NCBI GenBank assembly: GCA_947503715.1
Contig: CANNER010000002.1
Coordinates: 744,001-808,000, forward strand
Length of the DNA: 64,000 nucleotides
Direction: 5' to 3'
Origin: an uncultured Caulobacterales bacterium
GTDB taxonomy: Bacteria > Pseudomonadota > Alphaproteobacteria > Caulobacterales > Maricaulaceae
A program made the translations under genes and the position numbers. Below are positions 27,693 to 39,518 of this stretch, piece after piece. Within the stretch, counting starts at the first letter, position 1, and each line of letters opens with the position of its first letter. The notes beneath the pieces were generated by a model. That model worked only from the letters and a program-made list of their open reading frames with translations, was not told where the DNA came from and made no database searches.

Positions 27693-27847
27693 TGGATTTC
27701 CCCTTGAAAGTTAAAGCCGGACCCTATTCCGGCTACTGCGCGCGTAATTCGCATGTAGAGGGGGCATGGGTCAACATACTTAATTTTGTCTATGAATGCT
27801 GTTCATCTTGTATCAATCAGGTTCCACACATCAGAAAGGTCCCGCCC

Positions 27848-28303
27848 ATGCAATATCTTCATACAATGCTTCGCGTCTCAGATCTTGAGGCAGCGCTCGC
27901 CTTTTACTGTGACGGATTGGGGCTGGTCGAGACCCGACGCTATGAAGCCAAGAAGGGACGGTTTACGCTGGTCTTTCTCGCGGCATCCGATGATGTGGAG
28001 CGGGCGAAGGCGGATAAAGCTCCCTTGGTTGAATTGACTTACAATTGGCCCGCAGAGGACGGCACGGCGGAAGAGCTTACGGGTGGCCGCAACTTTGGCC
28101 ATTTGGCTTACCGGGTGGATGATATTTACGCGACCTGCGCGCACCTTCAATCTCAAGGCATCACGATCCTGCGCCCGCCGCGTGATGGCCATATGGCGTT
28201 CATCCGTAGTCCGGATGGGGCGTCTGTTGAGTTGCTTCAGGCGGGAGACAATCTCGCGCCGCAAGAACCGTGGGTCTCGATGGAAAATACGGGGGAGTGG
28301 TGA
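27848..28303 (+). CDS. gloA: Lactoylglutathione lyase (glyoxalase I)
   Basis: Converts the methylglyoxal-glutathione adduct to S-lactoylglutathione. 151 residues in two VOC modules. The four metal ligands are visible: His5 (LHTMLRV), a Glu in PLVELTYNW, His in [10 protein letters not shown] and Glu in SVELLQ. The ATG at 27848 opens the usual [15 protein letters not shown]; the frame extends upstream to 27692 without family likeness. Confidence 0.92.
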   Translation: MQYLHTMLRVSDLEAALAFYCDGLGLVETRRYEAKKGRFTLVFLAASDDVERAKADKAPLVELTYNWPAEDGTAEELTGGRNFGHLAYRVDDIYATCAHLQSQGITILRPPRDGHMAFIRSPDGASVELLQAGDNLAPQEPWVSMENTGEW

Positions 28304-28368
28304 TTTAGATATTCAATTCTTCGAATTGATTGTCCGAGGACCGAAAGCCTTAGCTTTCAGCTAAAAAA

Positions 28369-28659
28369 TTATTTCTTAGACGCGTCGTCAATCCGTTGAC
28401 GGAGTTCCTTACCCGTGCGGAAGAACGGCACATGTTTTTCCGGCACGGCGACACTTTCGCCTGTGCGCGGGTTGCGTCCGGCGCGGGCATCCCGGCGGCG
28501 CACGGAAAATGCGCCAAAGCCACGGAGCTCCACGCGCGCACCAGCTTCAAGCGTTTGTGTGACTGTTTCCAGCACGACCGCCACCAAACGTTCCATATCC
28601 CGACGCGTCAAATGCGGATTTTCTTCGTGGAGGGTGTCGATGAGTTCTGATCTTAGCAT
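28369..28659 (-). CDS. ihfB: Integration host factor subunit beta
   Basis: 96-residue DNA-bending protein of the HU/IHF family. Residues 51-73 hold the arm segment [22 protein letters not shown], and the C-terminus carries the helix with [12 protein letters not shown]. It acts together with IhfA. It follows rpsA on the same strand, with the rpsA terminator between them, as in the conserved rpsA-ihfB order of proteobacteria. Confidence 0.95.
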   Translation of the reverse strand: MLRSELIDTLHEENPHLTRRDMERLVAVVLETVTQTLEAGARVELRGFGAFSVRRRDARAGRNPRTGESVAVPEKHVPFFRTGKELRQRIDDASKK

Positions 28660-28716
28660 GGCCCTTATAAATCAGGGACGGCCCTAACAGGTCAATCGAA
28701 ATCCGACATTCGGGCA

Positions 28717-28742
28717 TAAAAAAAGCCCCTGTTACAGGGACT
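28717..28742 (-). terminator. Rho-independent terminator after rpsA
   Basis: On the minus strand, AGTCCCTG pairs with CAGGGGCT (one mismatch) around a three-base loop, followed by seven T residues. It lies about 70 bases after the rpsA stop. Another stem, GGTCAGTGCGGTGAACGCATTGACC, at about 28773-28797 precedes it. Confidence 0.75.
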
Positions 28743-28811
28743 TTTATGGTTAATGCTGGCTTAATTTTCTCCGGTCAATGCGTTCACCGCACTGACCGAA
28801 GAGTTTAAAGC

Positions 28812-30506
<1,695 letters not shown>

Positions 30507-30810
30507 GTGTAAGGGAGTTCTCCAACAATTAGGTCCTGCCAATTATTCGCCTCATTGCGAGCTAATGGACTAGCCCGGCCAATCCGGGCGTAAGAAATAT
30601 GACGCGGCAGGAGGTGGAGTGCCATCCAGCGCAGTCGCGCGGCCTATAGGGGAGGCGGGTTGGGGATGCAAGCGGGGATCATGTTTTTCAAACGCGGATT
30701 AAGGGCCGTCTGATCCTCATTGCGGACGTTAACTGAGCGGATTAGATTGCCAAGAATGACAAATTTTCGAAACACCTTTTGTAGTGCGTCTATTCACATG
30801 GCTTTTCACA
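30507..30810. other. Intergenic region upstream of rpsA
   Basis: About 300 bases between the rpsA start and the end of ktrB. I see no gene. It must hold the rpsA promoter and leader on the minus strand, and the end of the ktrB transcript. No clear terminator for ktrB was found. Confidence 0.4.
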
Positions 30811-32130
30811 CTAACCTAAGAAAATAGAGCCTTCAGGATATTGTATTCTCGGTGTCGTTTTCGATGCGAGAAAGAACCCGAGGGTCAGAGGGCCCAGTCT
30901 GCCCAAAAACATGATTAAGCAAATGATTGCCCTGCCAAAGTCATTGAGCTCGCCGGTCGCCCCCTGGCTCAATCCTACTGTTCCAAAAGCAGAGGTTACT
31001 TCAAATGCAGCTGTCAAAAAATCTATTTCATGCGTCGCAACGATCAAAAATAAACCCGCCAAAATGACGAAAAGGCTGATTGTCAAAAGCGCCATCACTT
31101 TTAAGCCTTGCTGTAATCCCACACTGTAACCGAATGCTCTCATTTTTCCAGAATTGCGAAAAAATGCTATCGTTGCGAGCAGGAGTACCACAGCGGTTGT
31201 GACCTTAATGCCACCCGCCGTAGATGTGCTACCGCCGCCGATGACCATCAGAACCATCGTCATGAGTGTTGTGCTATCCTGCATGGCTGCCGTATTCATT
31301 GAGTTAAAACCAGCCGTTCGGGGGGTAACGGCCTCGAACCATATTGCGTTCAGTCTCTCCCCTGAAGTTGCCAAACCAGCCAATGTTTCAGGGTTGTTCC
31401 ATTCCAACACTCCATACCCAAAGCAGGAGATAAGGATTAAGCTGAGTGTTCCGACTAACATTAAACGTGTGTGCAGAGAGAATTTCTGCCATTTTCCATG
31501 TACCAAGATATCAGACAGAACTGCGAAGCCGAGACCTGCGACAATAAACTGAACGGAAATTGTAATTATAATGAGTGGATTGCCAACATAGCCCATGAGG
31601 CTGTTTGAGAACAGTGAGAATCCAGCGTTATTAAAAGCCGAGATAGAATGAAAGGCAGCCTGCCATAACCCTTCACGCCAACCAAAGTCAGGCACGAAAA
31701 CGAATGCCATTATGGCCATGCCGATTACTTCACAAACTAACACGACTTTGAAAACAATCCGGACAATGTCGAGTAATCCCCCTAGAGATGACAGGCCCAT
31801 TTCTTCCCGAAGGAATTGCCGTTGTGCTAGACCAATTTGCATCCCTAAAGATGAGAGGACCAAGACCGCAAATGTCATTAGGCCCATGCCTCCGAGCTGT
31901 ATCAACAGCATAAGGACACCTTGTCCAAATGTTGTGAATGCCGTTCCGGTGTCTACAACAACTAAGCCAGTAACAGTTACAGCTGAGGTCGCGGTAAAGA
32001 ACGCATCTGACCAAGTGATACCGTCATTGGATGCGACGGGTAACATTAGTAATAAGGCACCGACCGTAATCCAACTTAAGTACAGCAGCGCCAGCAGAGC
32101 GGGGGCTGGTAAATCTAAAAATCGTCTCAC
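30811..32130 (-). CDS. ktrB: Ktr/Trk-type potassium uptake membrane subunit
   Basis: 439 residues, a K+-translocating subunit of the Trk/Ktr/HKT superfamily. Four filter segments: ATSAVTVTGLVV, NNAGFSLF, TPRTAGFNSM and SAFGTVGLSQG. The length and the partner gene fit KtrB better than TrkH. The gene starts with GTG six bases after the stop of the RCK subunit, so the two are one operon. The DNA is more AT-rich than its neighbours. Confidence 0.88.
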   Translation of the reverse strand: MRRFLDLPAPALLALLYLSWITVGALLLMLPVASNDGITWSDAFFTATSAVTVTGLVVVDTGTAFTTFGQGVLMLLIQLGGMGLMTFAVLVLSSLGMQIGLAQRQFLREEMGLSSLGGLLDIVRIVFKVVLVCEVIGMAIMAFVFVPDFGWREGLWQAAFHSISAFNNAGFSLFSNSLMGYVGNPLIIITISVQFIVAGLGFAVLSDILVHGKWQKFSLHTRLMLVGTLSLILISCFGYGVLEWNNPETLAGLATSGERLNAIWFEAVTPRTAGFNSMNTAAMQDSTTLMTMVLMVIGGGSTSTAGGIKVTTAVVLLLATIAFFRNSGKMRAFGYSVGLQQGLKVMALLTISLFVILAGLFLIVATHEIDFLTAAFEVTSAFGTVGLSQGATGELNDFGRAIICLIMFLGRLGPLTLGFFLASKTTPRIQYPEGSIFLG

Positions 32131-32136
32131 TGCAGA

Positions 32137-32799
32137 TTACATTACGTCGGAGAATTTGCGTAATTGGCTACGCGTGCCGAATAGAATGATCTTATCGTTT
32201 TCCTTCAAAACATCATTAAATTCAGCGGAACTAGAAAACACGCCATCAGAGTAAACACCCATGCAAGAAATATTGTGGGCTTTTTCAAATTTAAACTCCG
32301 CCAGTGATTTACCTGCTAAAGAAGAAAGCACCTCCATCATGACGACGTATTGTCCGTCGCCCAGTGACATAAAGTCTTCCAGATGAGGATTATGGATTAT
32401 CTGAGCGATATGTGTGCCGAAGCGCTGCTCGGGAAGTACAACATAGTGAACACCAATTGCCTTCAAGATTTTTTGTTGAGTCTGGGTCTGCGCTTTAACC
32501 CAAACCTGTCTGCATCCTAATTCCATCACATTCATAGCAACCAGAATACTAGCCTCAGTATTTTCGCCGATGGAAACTAAGACCGCATCATAAGTCTCAA
32601 GTGCACATTGAGAAAGAGCTTTGTCATCAGTCGCATCAACCTGAATAGATGACTTTATCTCATCACATATCATGCTCACGCGAGCAGGGTCATCGTCAAT
32701 ACCAAGGACATTGTCTCCCATGCGGGTTAATTCTCTAGCTACAGAGACACCGAAGGTGCCGAGGCCAATGATAGCTACATTTCTGCATTTGTTAGCCAT
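32137..32799 (-). CDS. ktrA: Potassium uptake regulatory subunit with RCK domain
   Basis: 220-residue cytosolic protein. The RCK-N domain begins NVAIIGLGTFGVSVAREL with a GxGxxG nucleotide-binding motif and an acidic end of strand 2 (VLGIDDD). The C-terminal TrkA-C domain follows from about residue 140. It gates KtrB in answer to ATP/ADP or c-di-AMP-type ligands in known systems; which applies here is not known. First gene of the ktrAB operon. Confidence 0.9.
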   Translation of the reverse strand: MANKCRNVAIIGLGTFGVSVARELTRMGDNVLGIDDDPARVSMICDEIKSSIQVDATDDKALSQCALETYDAVLVSIGENTEASILVAMNVMELGCRQVWVKAQTQTQQKILKAIGVHYVVLPEQRFGTHIAQIIHNPHLEDFMSLGDGQYVVMMEVLSSLAGKSLAEFKFEKAHNISCMGVYSDGVFSSSAEFNDVLKENDKIILFGTRSQLRKFSDVM

Positions 32800-33022
32800 G
32801 GATTTTATATCTAAAAGTTGTCTGAAAGTTATGTTTCTACAAAAACAGGTTTAGCTCGTGTGTGTTCCTCCGTCTATCTATTGATGTGCGAATGATGTGC
32901 GAAATTTTCTGGCTCCGATATCCGCTTCGCCCCCTAAAGCGACATTAAGCGTTAGTCGCACCTCTCCACATTCGAACACCCTTTGACTCGCAATCACGCC
33001 CACTTCCGCCTAAGTCCATCCC

Positions 33023-34846
33023 ATGAAGTTCGGTGAACATTTCTTGGAGGAGTTGAAGGCGCGGGTTCGGCCGTCTGACGTTGTCGGCCGCCACGTGAAA
33101 CTTAAACGCCAAGGACGTGAATTTGCAGGGCTGTCGCCCTTCACGAATGAAAAGACGCCGAGCTTTTTCGTGAATGACGAAAAGGGGTTCTATCACTGTT
33201 TTTCCAGCGGTAAACATGGCGATGCGATTTCGTTCCTGATGGAGGTCGAGGGTTTGTCCTTTCCCGAAGCCGTCGAAGCCCTCGCGACAATGGCGGGGAT
33301 GGAAATGCCGCAGGCTGACCCGCAGGCGGAGGCGCGCGCGGCGAAGAATAAAGAAACCATCTCATGGATGGAGCGCGCGCAGGAATTTTTCGAAAAGACG
33401 CTCTACCGCACGGATGGCGCGGCGGCGCGGGACTATCTCACAAATAGAGGCATGAGCAAGACGGCCGCCAAAGCTTTCGGCATGGGTTTTGCGCCGGATA
33501 ATTTCTCGGCGCTAAAGGATGAGCTGATCGCGCAGGGCGCGACGCCCGCGCAATTGGTTGAGGCCGGATTACTGGTCGAGCCGGAAGACCGCTCCCGCGC
33601 CCCGTGGGACAGGTTCCGCGACCGCATCATGTTTCCCATCCACGACACGCGCGGGCGGCTCGTCGCCTTTGGCGGGCGGGCCATGGCCAAGGATGCCAAG
33701 GCGAAATATCTGAACAGTCCCGAAACGCCGATTTTCCAGAAAGGGCGGCTGCTCTATAATTATCACCGTGCGCGGCGGGCCTTCTCGGACGCGTCCAATA
33801 CGGCGCGGGGACTGATTGTCGCCGAAGGCTATATGGATGTCATCGCACTGGCCCGTGCGGGGTTCGGTCATACGGTCGCGCCGATGGGCACGGCCCTGAC
33901 GGAAGATCAGCTTGATCTGCTCTGGCGGGTCGGACCGGAACCTATTCTCTGCTTTGACGGTGATAAAGCGGGCGTTCGTGCCGCATTCCGGTCGATTGAA
34001 CGCGCGCTACCCCTGCTGCGCCCCGGACAGACTCTGCGTTTCGCCATGTTACCGGAGGGGCAGGACCCCGACGATCTCATCCGTGCATCGGGACCGCCTG
34101 CTATCGCGAAAGTCCTCGACGCCGCCATTCCGCTCGTCGATATGCTCTGGCGGCGCGAGGTCGAGGCGGAACCGCTCAACACGCCGGAAGCCAAAGCCGG
34201 ACTGAAATCGCGGTTCTACAAGGCGCTGGACGAGATTGAGAACGGCGATGTTAAAGCGCTCTATAAAACAGAGCTTCTAGCGCGGTTTGACGCAAATTAT
34301 GGCTGGCAGGCCCAGCGTGGCAATCAGTATAAACGTAAATCTGACGGGGAAACGAAAGCTGGCAAGACGACGCAAATTGCTTCTGCACAGAAACTGGCCT
34401 CCAATACGCGGGTTGAAACCACGCTGATCGGGGCGATTCTCGAATTCCCCGAATTGCTGGAACGCGTGGATGAGCGCTTTTTTGAGCTGGAATTTGGGAG
34501 TGCAGATGCGTCTGCTCTACAAAAAGCAGTTCTCAACTGGTGGCGGCAGGCGAAAGCGGTTGAAAAGACTCATCTCTTTACACATATACAGTCCTCAGGA
34601 ATGGAACAGGCTTATCGTGCGCTGTCCCGTCAACGGCTCTTGATCAGGGCGGGGATGGGGGGCGCAGACGCAACACTGGATACTCGCGCGGCACTCTGGA
34701 ACGCCCAGGCCGACACCCTTATAGGGACCACCCAGTTGGAAGCGGAGAGCTCGGACACTCGCGCCCGGATGGTCGATGCCATTACGGGTGACAACTCGGA
34801 CGGATTGCACCGTGCGATGCGCGCATCTAAAGAGGCGCGCGACTAG
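33023..34846 (+). CDS. dnaG: DNA primase with degenerate zinc site
   Basis: 607 residues; makes RNA primers at the replication fork. Domain order is normal: N-terminal zinc-binding fold (1-100), TOPRIM core (EGYMDVIAL and CFDGDKAG), and C-terminal helicase-binding part (from about 460). The zinc site, usually CPFH..CFGC, reads SPFT..CFSS: of the expected ligands at 38, 41, 59 and 62 only Cys59 remains. A similar pattern, to my recollection, occurs in other alphaproteobacterial primases. It heads the dnaG-rpoD pair. Confidence 0.95.
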   Translation: MKFGEHFLEELKARVRPSDVVGRHVKLKRQGREFAGLSPFTNEKTPSFFVNDEKGFYHCFSSGKHGDAISFLMEVEGLSFPEAVEALATMAGMEMPQADPQAEARAAKNKETISWMERAQEFFEKTLYRTDGAAARDYLTNRGMSKTAAKAFGMGFAPDNFSALKDELIAQGATPAQLVEAGLLVEPEDRSRAPWDRFRDRIMFPIHDTRGRLVAFGGRAMAKDAKAKYLNSPETPIFQKGRLLYNYHRARRAFSDASNTARGLIVAEGYMDVIALARAGFGHTVAPMGTALTEDQLDLLWRVGPEPILCFDGDKAGVRAAFRSIERALPLLRPGQTLRFAMLPEGQDPDDLIRASGPPAIAKVLDAAIPLVDMLWRREVEAEPLNTPEAKAGLKSRFYKALDEIENGDVKALYKTELLARFDANYGWQAQRGNQYKRKSDGETKAGKTTQIASAQKLASNTRVETTLIGAILEFPELLERVDERFFELEFGSADASALQKAVLNWWRQAKAVEKTHLFTHIQSSGMEQAYRALSRQRLLIRAGMGGADATLDTRAALWNAQADTLIGTTQLEAESSDTRARMVDAITGDNSDGLHRAMRASKEARD

Positions 34847-34957
34847 GAATTTCACGGCCCTCTCGGTCATGTGCGGATCACGCATGGGCGCTGGGGCTAA
34901 CGATATTTTAAGTCCTGCTTTACCATAAGCGGGGCTGAATAAAGGGTGATCAAACAT

Positions 34958-36976
34958 ATGGCCAAAGCTGCCGCGGCTGAAAAAGCCACTCCAACGACTG
35001 CGTTGGCGACGAAACGTAAACGTCTCGACTTCGACAATATCGATGTCAAACGCATGATTGTGGAGGCCAAGAAATCTGGCCTCCTGCATACTGATGAACT
35101 CAACAAACATCTCGATATGGACGGCATCACCGCCGACGAAATAGAGATCATCATCGCGCAACTCTCCGAGATGGGTATTTCCGTTCATGATCAACGGGAC
35201 GAGGAAACGCTCGGGCCGAAGACGCTCGCGCGGACCTCCACCACGGCGGTCAAGGGCGGCAATTCCAAGGAAGAACTCGATCGCACTGATGATCCCGTGC
35301 GGATGTATCTGCGCGAAATGGGCGTCGTCGAGCTGCTCTCCCGCGAGGGCGAGATCGCGATTGCCAAACGGATTGAGGCCGGCCGCGACACAATGATCAA
35401 GGGCCTGTGTGAAAGCGCCCTGACATTCGAAGCCATCATGATCTGGCGCGAAGAGCTGGAGGAGGGCGAAATCCTCCTGCGCGACATCATCGATCTCGAC
35501 ACCATGTATAACCGCTCCATCGGGAATATTCAGGAAGATCGTTCCGCGCTCGCCGTCCGCCGTGAGAAGATTGAAAAAGGCGAATTGGAAAAGCAGGAAG
35601 GTGACCTTGAGTCCCTTGCCGAAGAACGCAAAACCAAAATGCCGGAGCGGACCTATAAGCCCGGTGAAAAGCCCATTGAGGATGATGAGGACGAGGAAGA
35701 AGATAAGACAAATCTCAGCATGGCCGGCATGGAAGCCGCCCTGCGCGACGACATCATGCTACGGCTCGACCGGATTTCGCAGGATTTCGTGCGCTTCCAA
35801 AAACTCCAGCAAATGCTCATCCGCGCGCGTCTCTCCGGCAAGAAACTGCGCAAGCCGCAGGCCGAAGAATATGACGCCGTGCAGGAACAGATCATTACTG
35901 AGATTAAAGAGCTACAGCTCAATAATGCTCGGATCGACGCCCTGATTGACCAGCTCTATACAATTAATAAGCGCTTCATCTCACTTGAGGGCAAACTCAT
36001 GCGTTTGGCCGACGGTAACGGCGTCCCGCGTGAGGATTTCCTGACGGCTTATTTGGGCTCTGAATTGAACCCGAATTGGACGGAAGAGATGGAAGGGCGC
36101 TCCACGGCGTGGGACCGTTTCCTACAGCGTGAAAACCGCTCCATTCATAAAATCCGGAATGAAATCGGGGGGCTTGCGCAGGAAACCGGTGTGCCCGTCG
36201 ATGAATTCCGCCGCATCGTCCAAAAGGTCCAAAAAGGCGAGCGAGAAGCGCGTCAGGCCAAGAAGGAAATGGTCGAAGCAAACTTGCGCCTCGTGATTTC
36301 CATCGCCAAGAAATATACAAATCGCGGCCTGCAATTCCTCGATCTCATTCAGGAAGGCAATATCGGCCTGATGAAGGCCGTCGATAAATTCGAATATCGC
36401 CGCGGTTACAAATTCTCGACCTATGCGACGTGGTGGATCCGTCAGGCGATCACACGCTCTATCGCGGATCAGGCACGGACGATCCGGATTCCGGTTCACA
36501 TGATTGAGACGATTAACAAGATCGTCCGGACCAGCCGTCAAATCCTCCACGAAATTGGCCGCGAGCCAACACCGGAAGAACTGGCCGCAAAACTCTCTAT
36601 GCCCTTGGAGAAGGTCCGCAAGGTCATGAAAATCGCCAAAGAGCCGATCTCCCTCGAAACCCCGATTGGTGACGAGGAAGACAGCCAACTCGGCGATTTC
36701 ATCGAGGATAATAATGCCATCCTCCCGATTGAGGCGGCGATCCAATCTAACCTACGCGAAACCACAACCCGCGTGCTGGCATCGCTAACCCCACGTGAAG
36801 AACGCGTCCTTCGGATGCGCTTCGGGATCGGAATGAACACGGACCACACGCTGGAAGAAGTCGGGCAGCAATTCTCGGTCACCCGCGAACGGATCCGTCA
36901 GATCGAAGCGAAAGCCCTGCGGAAGCTGAAACATCCAAGCCGAAGCCGGAAACTGCGGAGTTTCTTGGATCAGTAA
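34958..36976 (+). CDS. rpoD: RNA polymerase primary sigma factor
   Basis: 672 residues, the housekeeping sigma-70. Region 1.1 (about 25-95), an acidic and extended non-conserved part (200-330), region 2 with [29 protein letters not shown] and WWIRQAITR, region 3, and region 4.2 with [22 protein letters not shown]. It lies 111 bases after dnaG in the conserved order. The ATG at 34958 is preferred over the GTG four codons upstream because it fits the usual MAKAAA start. Confidence 0.95.
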   Translation: MAKAAAAEKATPTTALATKRKRLDFDNIDVKRMIVEAKKSGLLHTDELNKHLDMDGITADEIEIIIAQLSEMGISVHDQRDEETLGPKTLARTSTTAVKGGNSKEELDRTDDPVRMYLREMGVVELLSREGEIAIAKRIEAGRDTMIKGLCESALTFEAIMIWREELEEGEILLRDIIDLDTMYNRSIGNIQEDRSALAVRREKIEKGELEKQEGDLESLAEERKTKMPERTYKPGEKPIEDDEDEEEDKTNLSMAGMEAALRDDIMLRLDRISQDFVRFQKLQQMLIRARLSGKKLRKPQAEEYDAVQEQIITEIKELQLNNARIDALIDQLYTINKRFISLEGKLMRLADGNGVPREDFLTAYLGSELNPNWTEEMEGRSTAWDRFLQRENRSIHKIRNEIGGLAQETGVPVDEFRRIVQKVQKGEREARQAKKEMVEANLRLVISIAKKYTNRGLQFLDLIQEGNIGLMKAVDKFEYRRGYKFSTYATWWIRQAITRSIADQARTIRIPVHMIETINKIVRTSRQILHEIGREPTPEELAAKLSMPLEKVRKVMKIAKEPISLETPIGDEEDSQLGDFIEDNNAILPIEAAIQSNLRETTTRVLASLTPREERVLRMRFGIGMNTDHTLEEVGQQFSVTRERIRQIEAKALRKLKHPSRSRKLRSFLDQ

Positions 36977-36986
36977 ACCGCGCCAG

Positions 36987-37511
36987 ATGTTTAAAAAGGG
37001 CGCCGTAACTCTGGCGGCCTTTTTAACTTTGGCAGCAACTTATGTGGCTGCTAAAAATTTGGGCTTAATTGGACGTTTATTCAGCGATGGTTTGAATGCG
37101 AGCGAGACTTTCCCACTCTTTCAAGTCGGTGATGCTTTCCAACTTAAGCTTGAGCCGAACTGGCGTGGAACATATCGTTACAATGCTATCTTGAAGTTCG
37201 GCGATAAAAGCACGCCGGAAGGGAATAAGAGCCAATCTGCAAGCTTCAAGATCAAAGAAACTCTGTGTGACACAGGAAAACTCTTGGGCGTTGAAGATAT
37301 TGAGTTAGAAGCCGATTCAAAAAAATATACTCATTTCTCTCTTGGCCGCTATGGCAAAGAAATCAGACTTCCTTTGGGGCAAAAAAGATTGGCCGTTTGT
37401 CTAAATGTTAGTGTGGAAAATCTTAGTGAACCTGTCGTTCAGACGGCGGCCTTAAATATTTATGCCGTTAATACGCGGCCATGTTGGTTTGTCGAATGCC
37501 TTTTAGATTAG
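36987..37511 (+). CDS. Hypothetical secreted or membrane-anchored protein
   Basis: 174 residues, AT-rich compared with rpoD, ten bases behind whose stop it starts. The N-terminus is a signal peptide or anchor (KGAVTLAAFLTLAATYVAA). The rest is probably a beta-rich domain with Cys residues near 93, 137, 165 and 170. No family recognised. Position suggests read-through from rpoD, but composition suggests a different origin. Confidence 0.6.
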   Translation: MFKKGAVTLAAFLTLAATYVAAKNLGLIGRLFSDGLNASETFPLFQVGDAFQLKLEPNWRGTYRYNAILKFGDKSTPEGNKSQSASFKIKETLCDTGKLLGVEDIELEADSKKYTHFSLGRYGKEIRLPLGQKRLAVCLNVSVENLSEPVVQTAALNIYAVNTRPCWFVECLLD

Positions 37512-37701
37512 ATGATTGACCCAAACCTCTGAGACTGGTGCCTATCAAAAATTACGCAAATCAAGTCGCACCGAATCGGCCATAATCTGATATTGATTTA
37601 GATAGCTTTTCCCCCTCGGGTTTTCGGTGTGAAGTGCTGCAATCGATACACTTACTTCTTAAACGAGAGACTTTAATGCCCGCGCGCGTTTCTCATCTGG
37701 G

Positions 37702-38646
37702 TTACCCCACTGCCCGCAATATCAACCACCCAAGATAGGCAGCATAGGCCAACAGCAGTACCGCCCCCTCCCAGCGCATAATTTTCTTATGCGTCAAGGC
37801 AAAGCCGAACATGGCGGCGGTCGCGAGACAAAGGACTACACCGTCGATCAGGGAGAACCCGCCCGCGCCAAAGCGTAAGGGATAGACGGCGGCGGTTACG
37901 CCCAAAATGCCAAGCCCGTTAAAGATATTGCTGCCGACAATATTGGCAAAGGCGAGGGCGTTTTCTTTCTTCAGACTGGCAATTATGGAGGCCGTCGCTT
38001 CGGGGAGGGAGGTTCCGATGCCCACAATCGTAATCCCGATAATGGCTTCGCTGACGCCCAATCCCCTCGCGATGGACGACGCGCCGCGGATCAGACTTTC
38101 CGCTCCTGCCATGAGCAGCACAATCCCGCCCACCGCGAAGAGGAGCGACAGCAGAACGGATTGCGGGGCTTTGACATCGTCCATCTCGCTATCATCAATG
38201 GCATCCGCCATATCCGCACGGATGGTGAGGAACATATAGAGCGTGAAAGCGGCGATGAGGACGAAAGCACCGACCTGCGGGATGCCGCCCGTGTAAATCC
38301 AATACAGCGCGGCGATGGACCCGAAACTCACGAATATCGCGTCCCGTGCTAATCCGTGCATCCGTGTCGCAATTGGAGCAATCAAGGTCGCCGCGCCTAA
38401 TATCATCAGGATGTTGGAAATATTGCTGCCGAGGACGTTACCAAAGGCGATATCCGGCAAGCCCTTCGCCGCCGCGCCAAAAGTCGCGACGAATTCGGGC
38501 ATGGATGTGCCGAATCCGATGAGGGTCACCCCGATCAGGGCTTTGGACATGCCCAGCCGTGTGGCCAGTGCCACGGAGCCGCGCACAAGGATTTCACCCC
38601 CGCCCACGAGGAGGGCGAGACCGAGAATGATCAGGACTACGCTCAA
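37702..38646 (-). CDS. Calcium/sodium antiporter (CaCA family, YrbG-like)
   Basis: 314 residues in ten helices with the internal duplication of the family: GFGTSMPEF with NVLGSNISNI in the first half and GIGTSLPEAT with NIVGSNIFNG in the second, each carrying the ion-binding acidic residue. Exchanges Na+ or H+ for Ca2+ across the inner membrane. Its start overlaps the stop of the DUF4349 gene by four bases, so it is the last gene of an operon with that gene and the M16 peptidase. Confidence 0.92.
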   Translation of the reverse strand: MSVVLIILGLALLVGGGEILVRGSVALATRLGMSKALIGVTLIGFGTSMPEFVATFGAAAKGLPDIAFGNVLGSNISNILMILGAATLIAPIATRMHGLARDAIFVSFGSIAALYWIYTGGIPQVGAFVLIAAFTLYMFLTIRADMADAIDDSEMDDVKAPQSVLLSLLFAVGGIVLLMAGAESLIRGASSIARGLGVSEAIIGITIVGIGTSLPEATASIIASLKKENALAFANIVGSNIFNGLGILGVTAAVYPLRFGAGGFSLIDGVVLCLATAAMFGFALTHKKIMRWEGAVLLLAYAAYLGWLILRAVG

Positions 38647-39518
38647 GATTTAGATGTTTTCCGTCGGCGCCAGAACCAGCGCAGGAGGAATAATCCCGGA
38701 ATAATCACGAGTAGTAACCACGGTAATATGGCCGCGAAGAAATAGATTACGCCGGACAGACCTTCCGATAAGGTCCGCATGAAATCCTTCAACGCATCAC
38801 CGACGGGCGAGAAGGCTCCGCGTGTGACGGCCTGTCTCTGGCTGCTGTAACTGATGTCGACAACGGACATGGAGACCCGCGCCCGCAGGGCTTTCAGGTT
38901 CGCCGTCGCGCTTTCAATCTCGGCCTGCACCCGCGCGAGTTCACGTTCGAGGGCGAGCAGGTCGGGCAGTTTGGCATCGCGTGTTTCCAGAAGGCCTTCA
39001 AGCCGCGTTCGCAAGGTCGTCTGCGCTTTCAACCGCGCATCCGTATCGAGAATGGACCGCGTCAGGTCTTCGACGGAGGTATTGGAAGAGGCGAGGCGGC
39101 CTTTCGCCGTCTCAATGTCTTTCTGCATACCCGCGACGAATGTTTTGAGCCATTCCGGTTCAGCGCGGAGAGAGAGGTTCGCGCGAACATCGTCTTCCGA
39201 ATAGGCGTTCGCGTTGGAGCCCATGACTTGGCATTTGGTTGGCCCCGCATCCTGACAGACTTGCATATGTTTATCGGCGGTCGCTTTGACGGAGGCGACG
39301 GGGAGTTCGAGGCCGTAGCCGTAGCGATAGGCGAGAAATGTGCCAGAGGTTTCCGACGCTTCCTTGCGTTCCATAGGCGGTTCCCACGCAACGTCTGCAC
39401 TTTCACTATATGCTTCCCTCTCTACCTGACTCTTATCAAGACTGTAGAACTGAGGAGACTCAGTTTGCTCACAGGCCGCTAAGCCTATGACGGCGAGTAT
39501 AAGCAGCGCGCGGCGCAT
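38643..39518 (-). CDS. DUF4349 domain-containing lipoprotein
   Basis: 291 residues. Lipoprotein signal (lipobox LAAC), followed by a DUF4349 domain with a periplasmic helical hairpin (coiled coil around residues 125-215, rich in Leu, Arg and Glu). A C-terminal membrane helix near residues 255-280 is followed by RRRKTSKS. Function unknown. It starts one base into the stop of the M16 peptidase (TGATG), and overlaps the antiporter start, so three genes are coupled. Confidence 0.85.
   Translation of the reverse strand: MRRALLILAVIGLAACEQTESPQFYSLDKSQVEREAYSESADVAWEPPMERKEASETSGTFLAYRYGYGLELPVASVKATADKHMQVCQDAGPTKCQVMGSNANAYSEDDVRANLSLRAEPEWLKTFVAGMQKDIETAKGRLASSNTSVEDLTRSILDTDARLKAQTTLRTRLEGLLETRDAKLPDLLALERELARVQAEIESATANLKALRARVSMSVVDISYSSQRQAVTRGAFSPVGDALKDFMRTLSEGLSGVIYFFAAILPWLLLVIIPGLFLLRWFWRRRKTSKS

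Noticed and set aside
28311-28357. Two small hairpins between gloA and ihfB
   Set aside because: Neither has a T-run on the needed side, so they were not called terminators.
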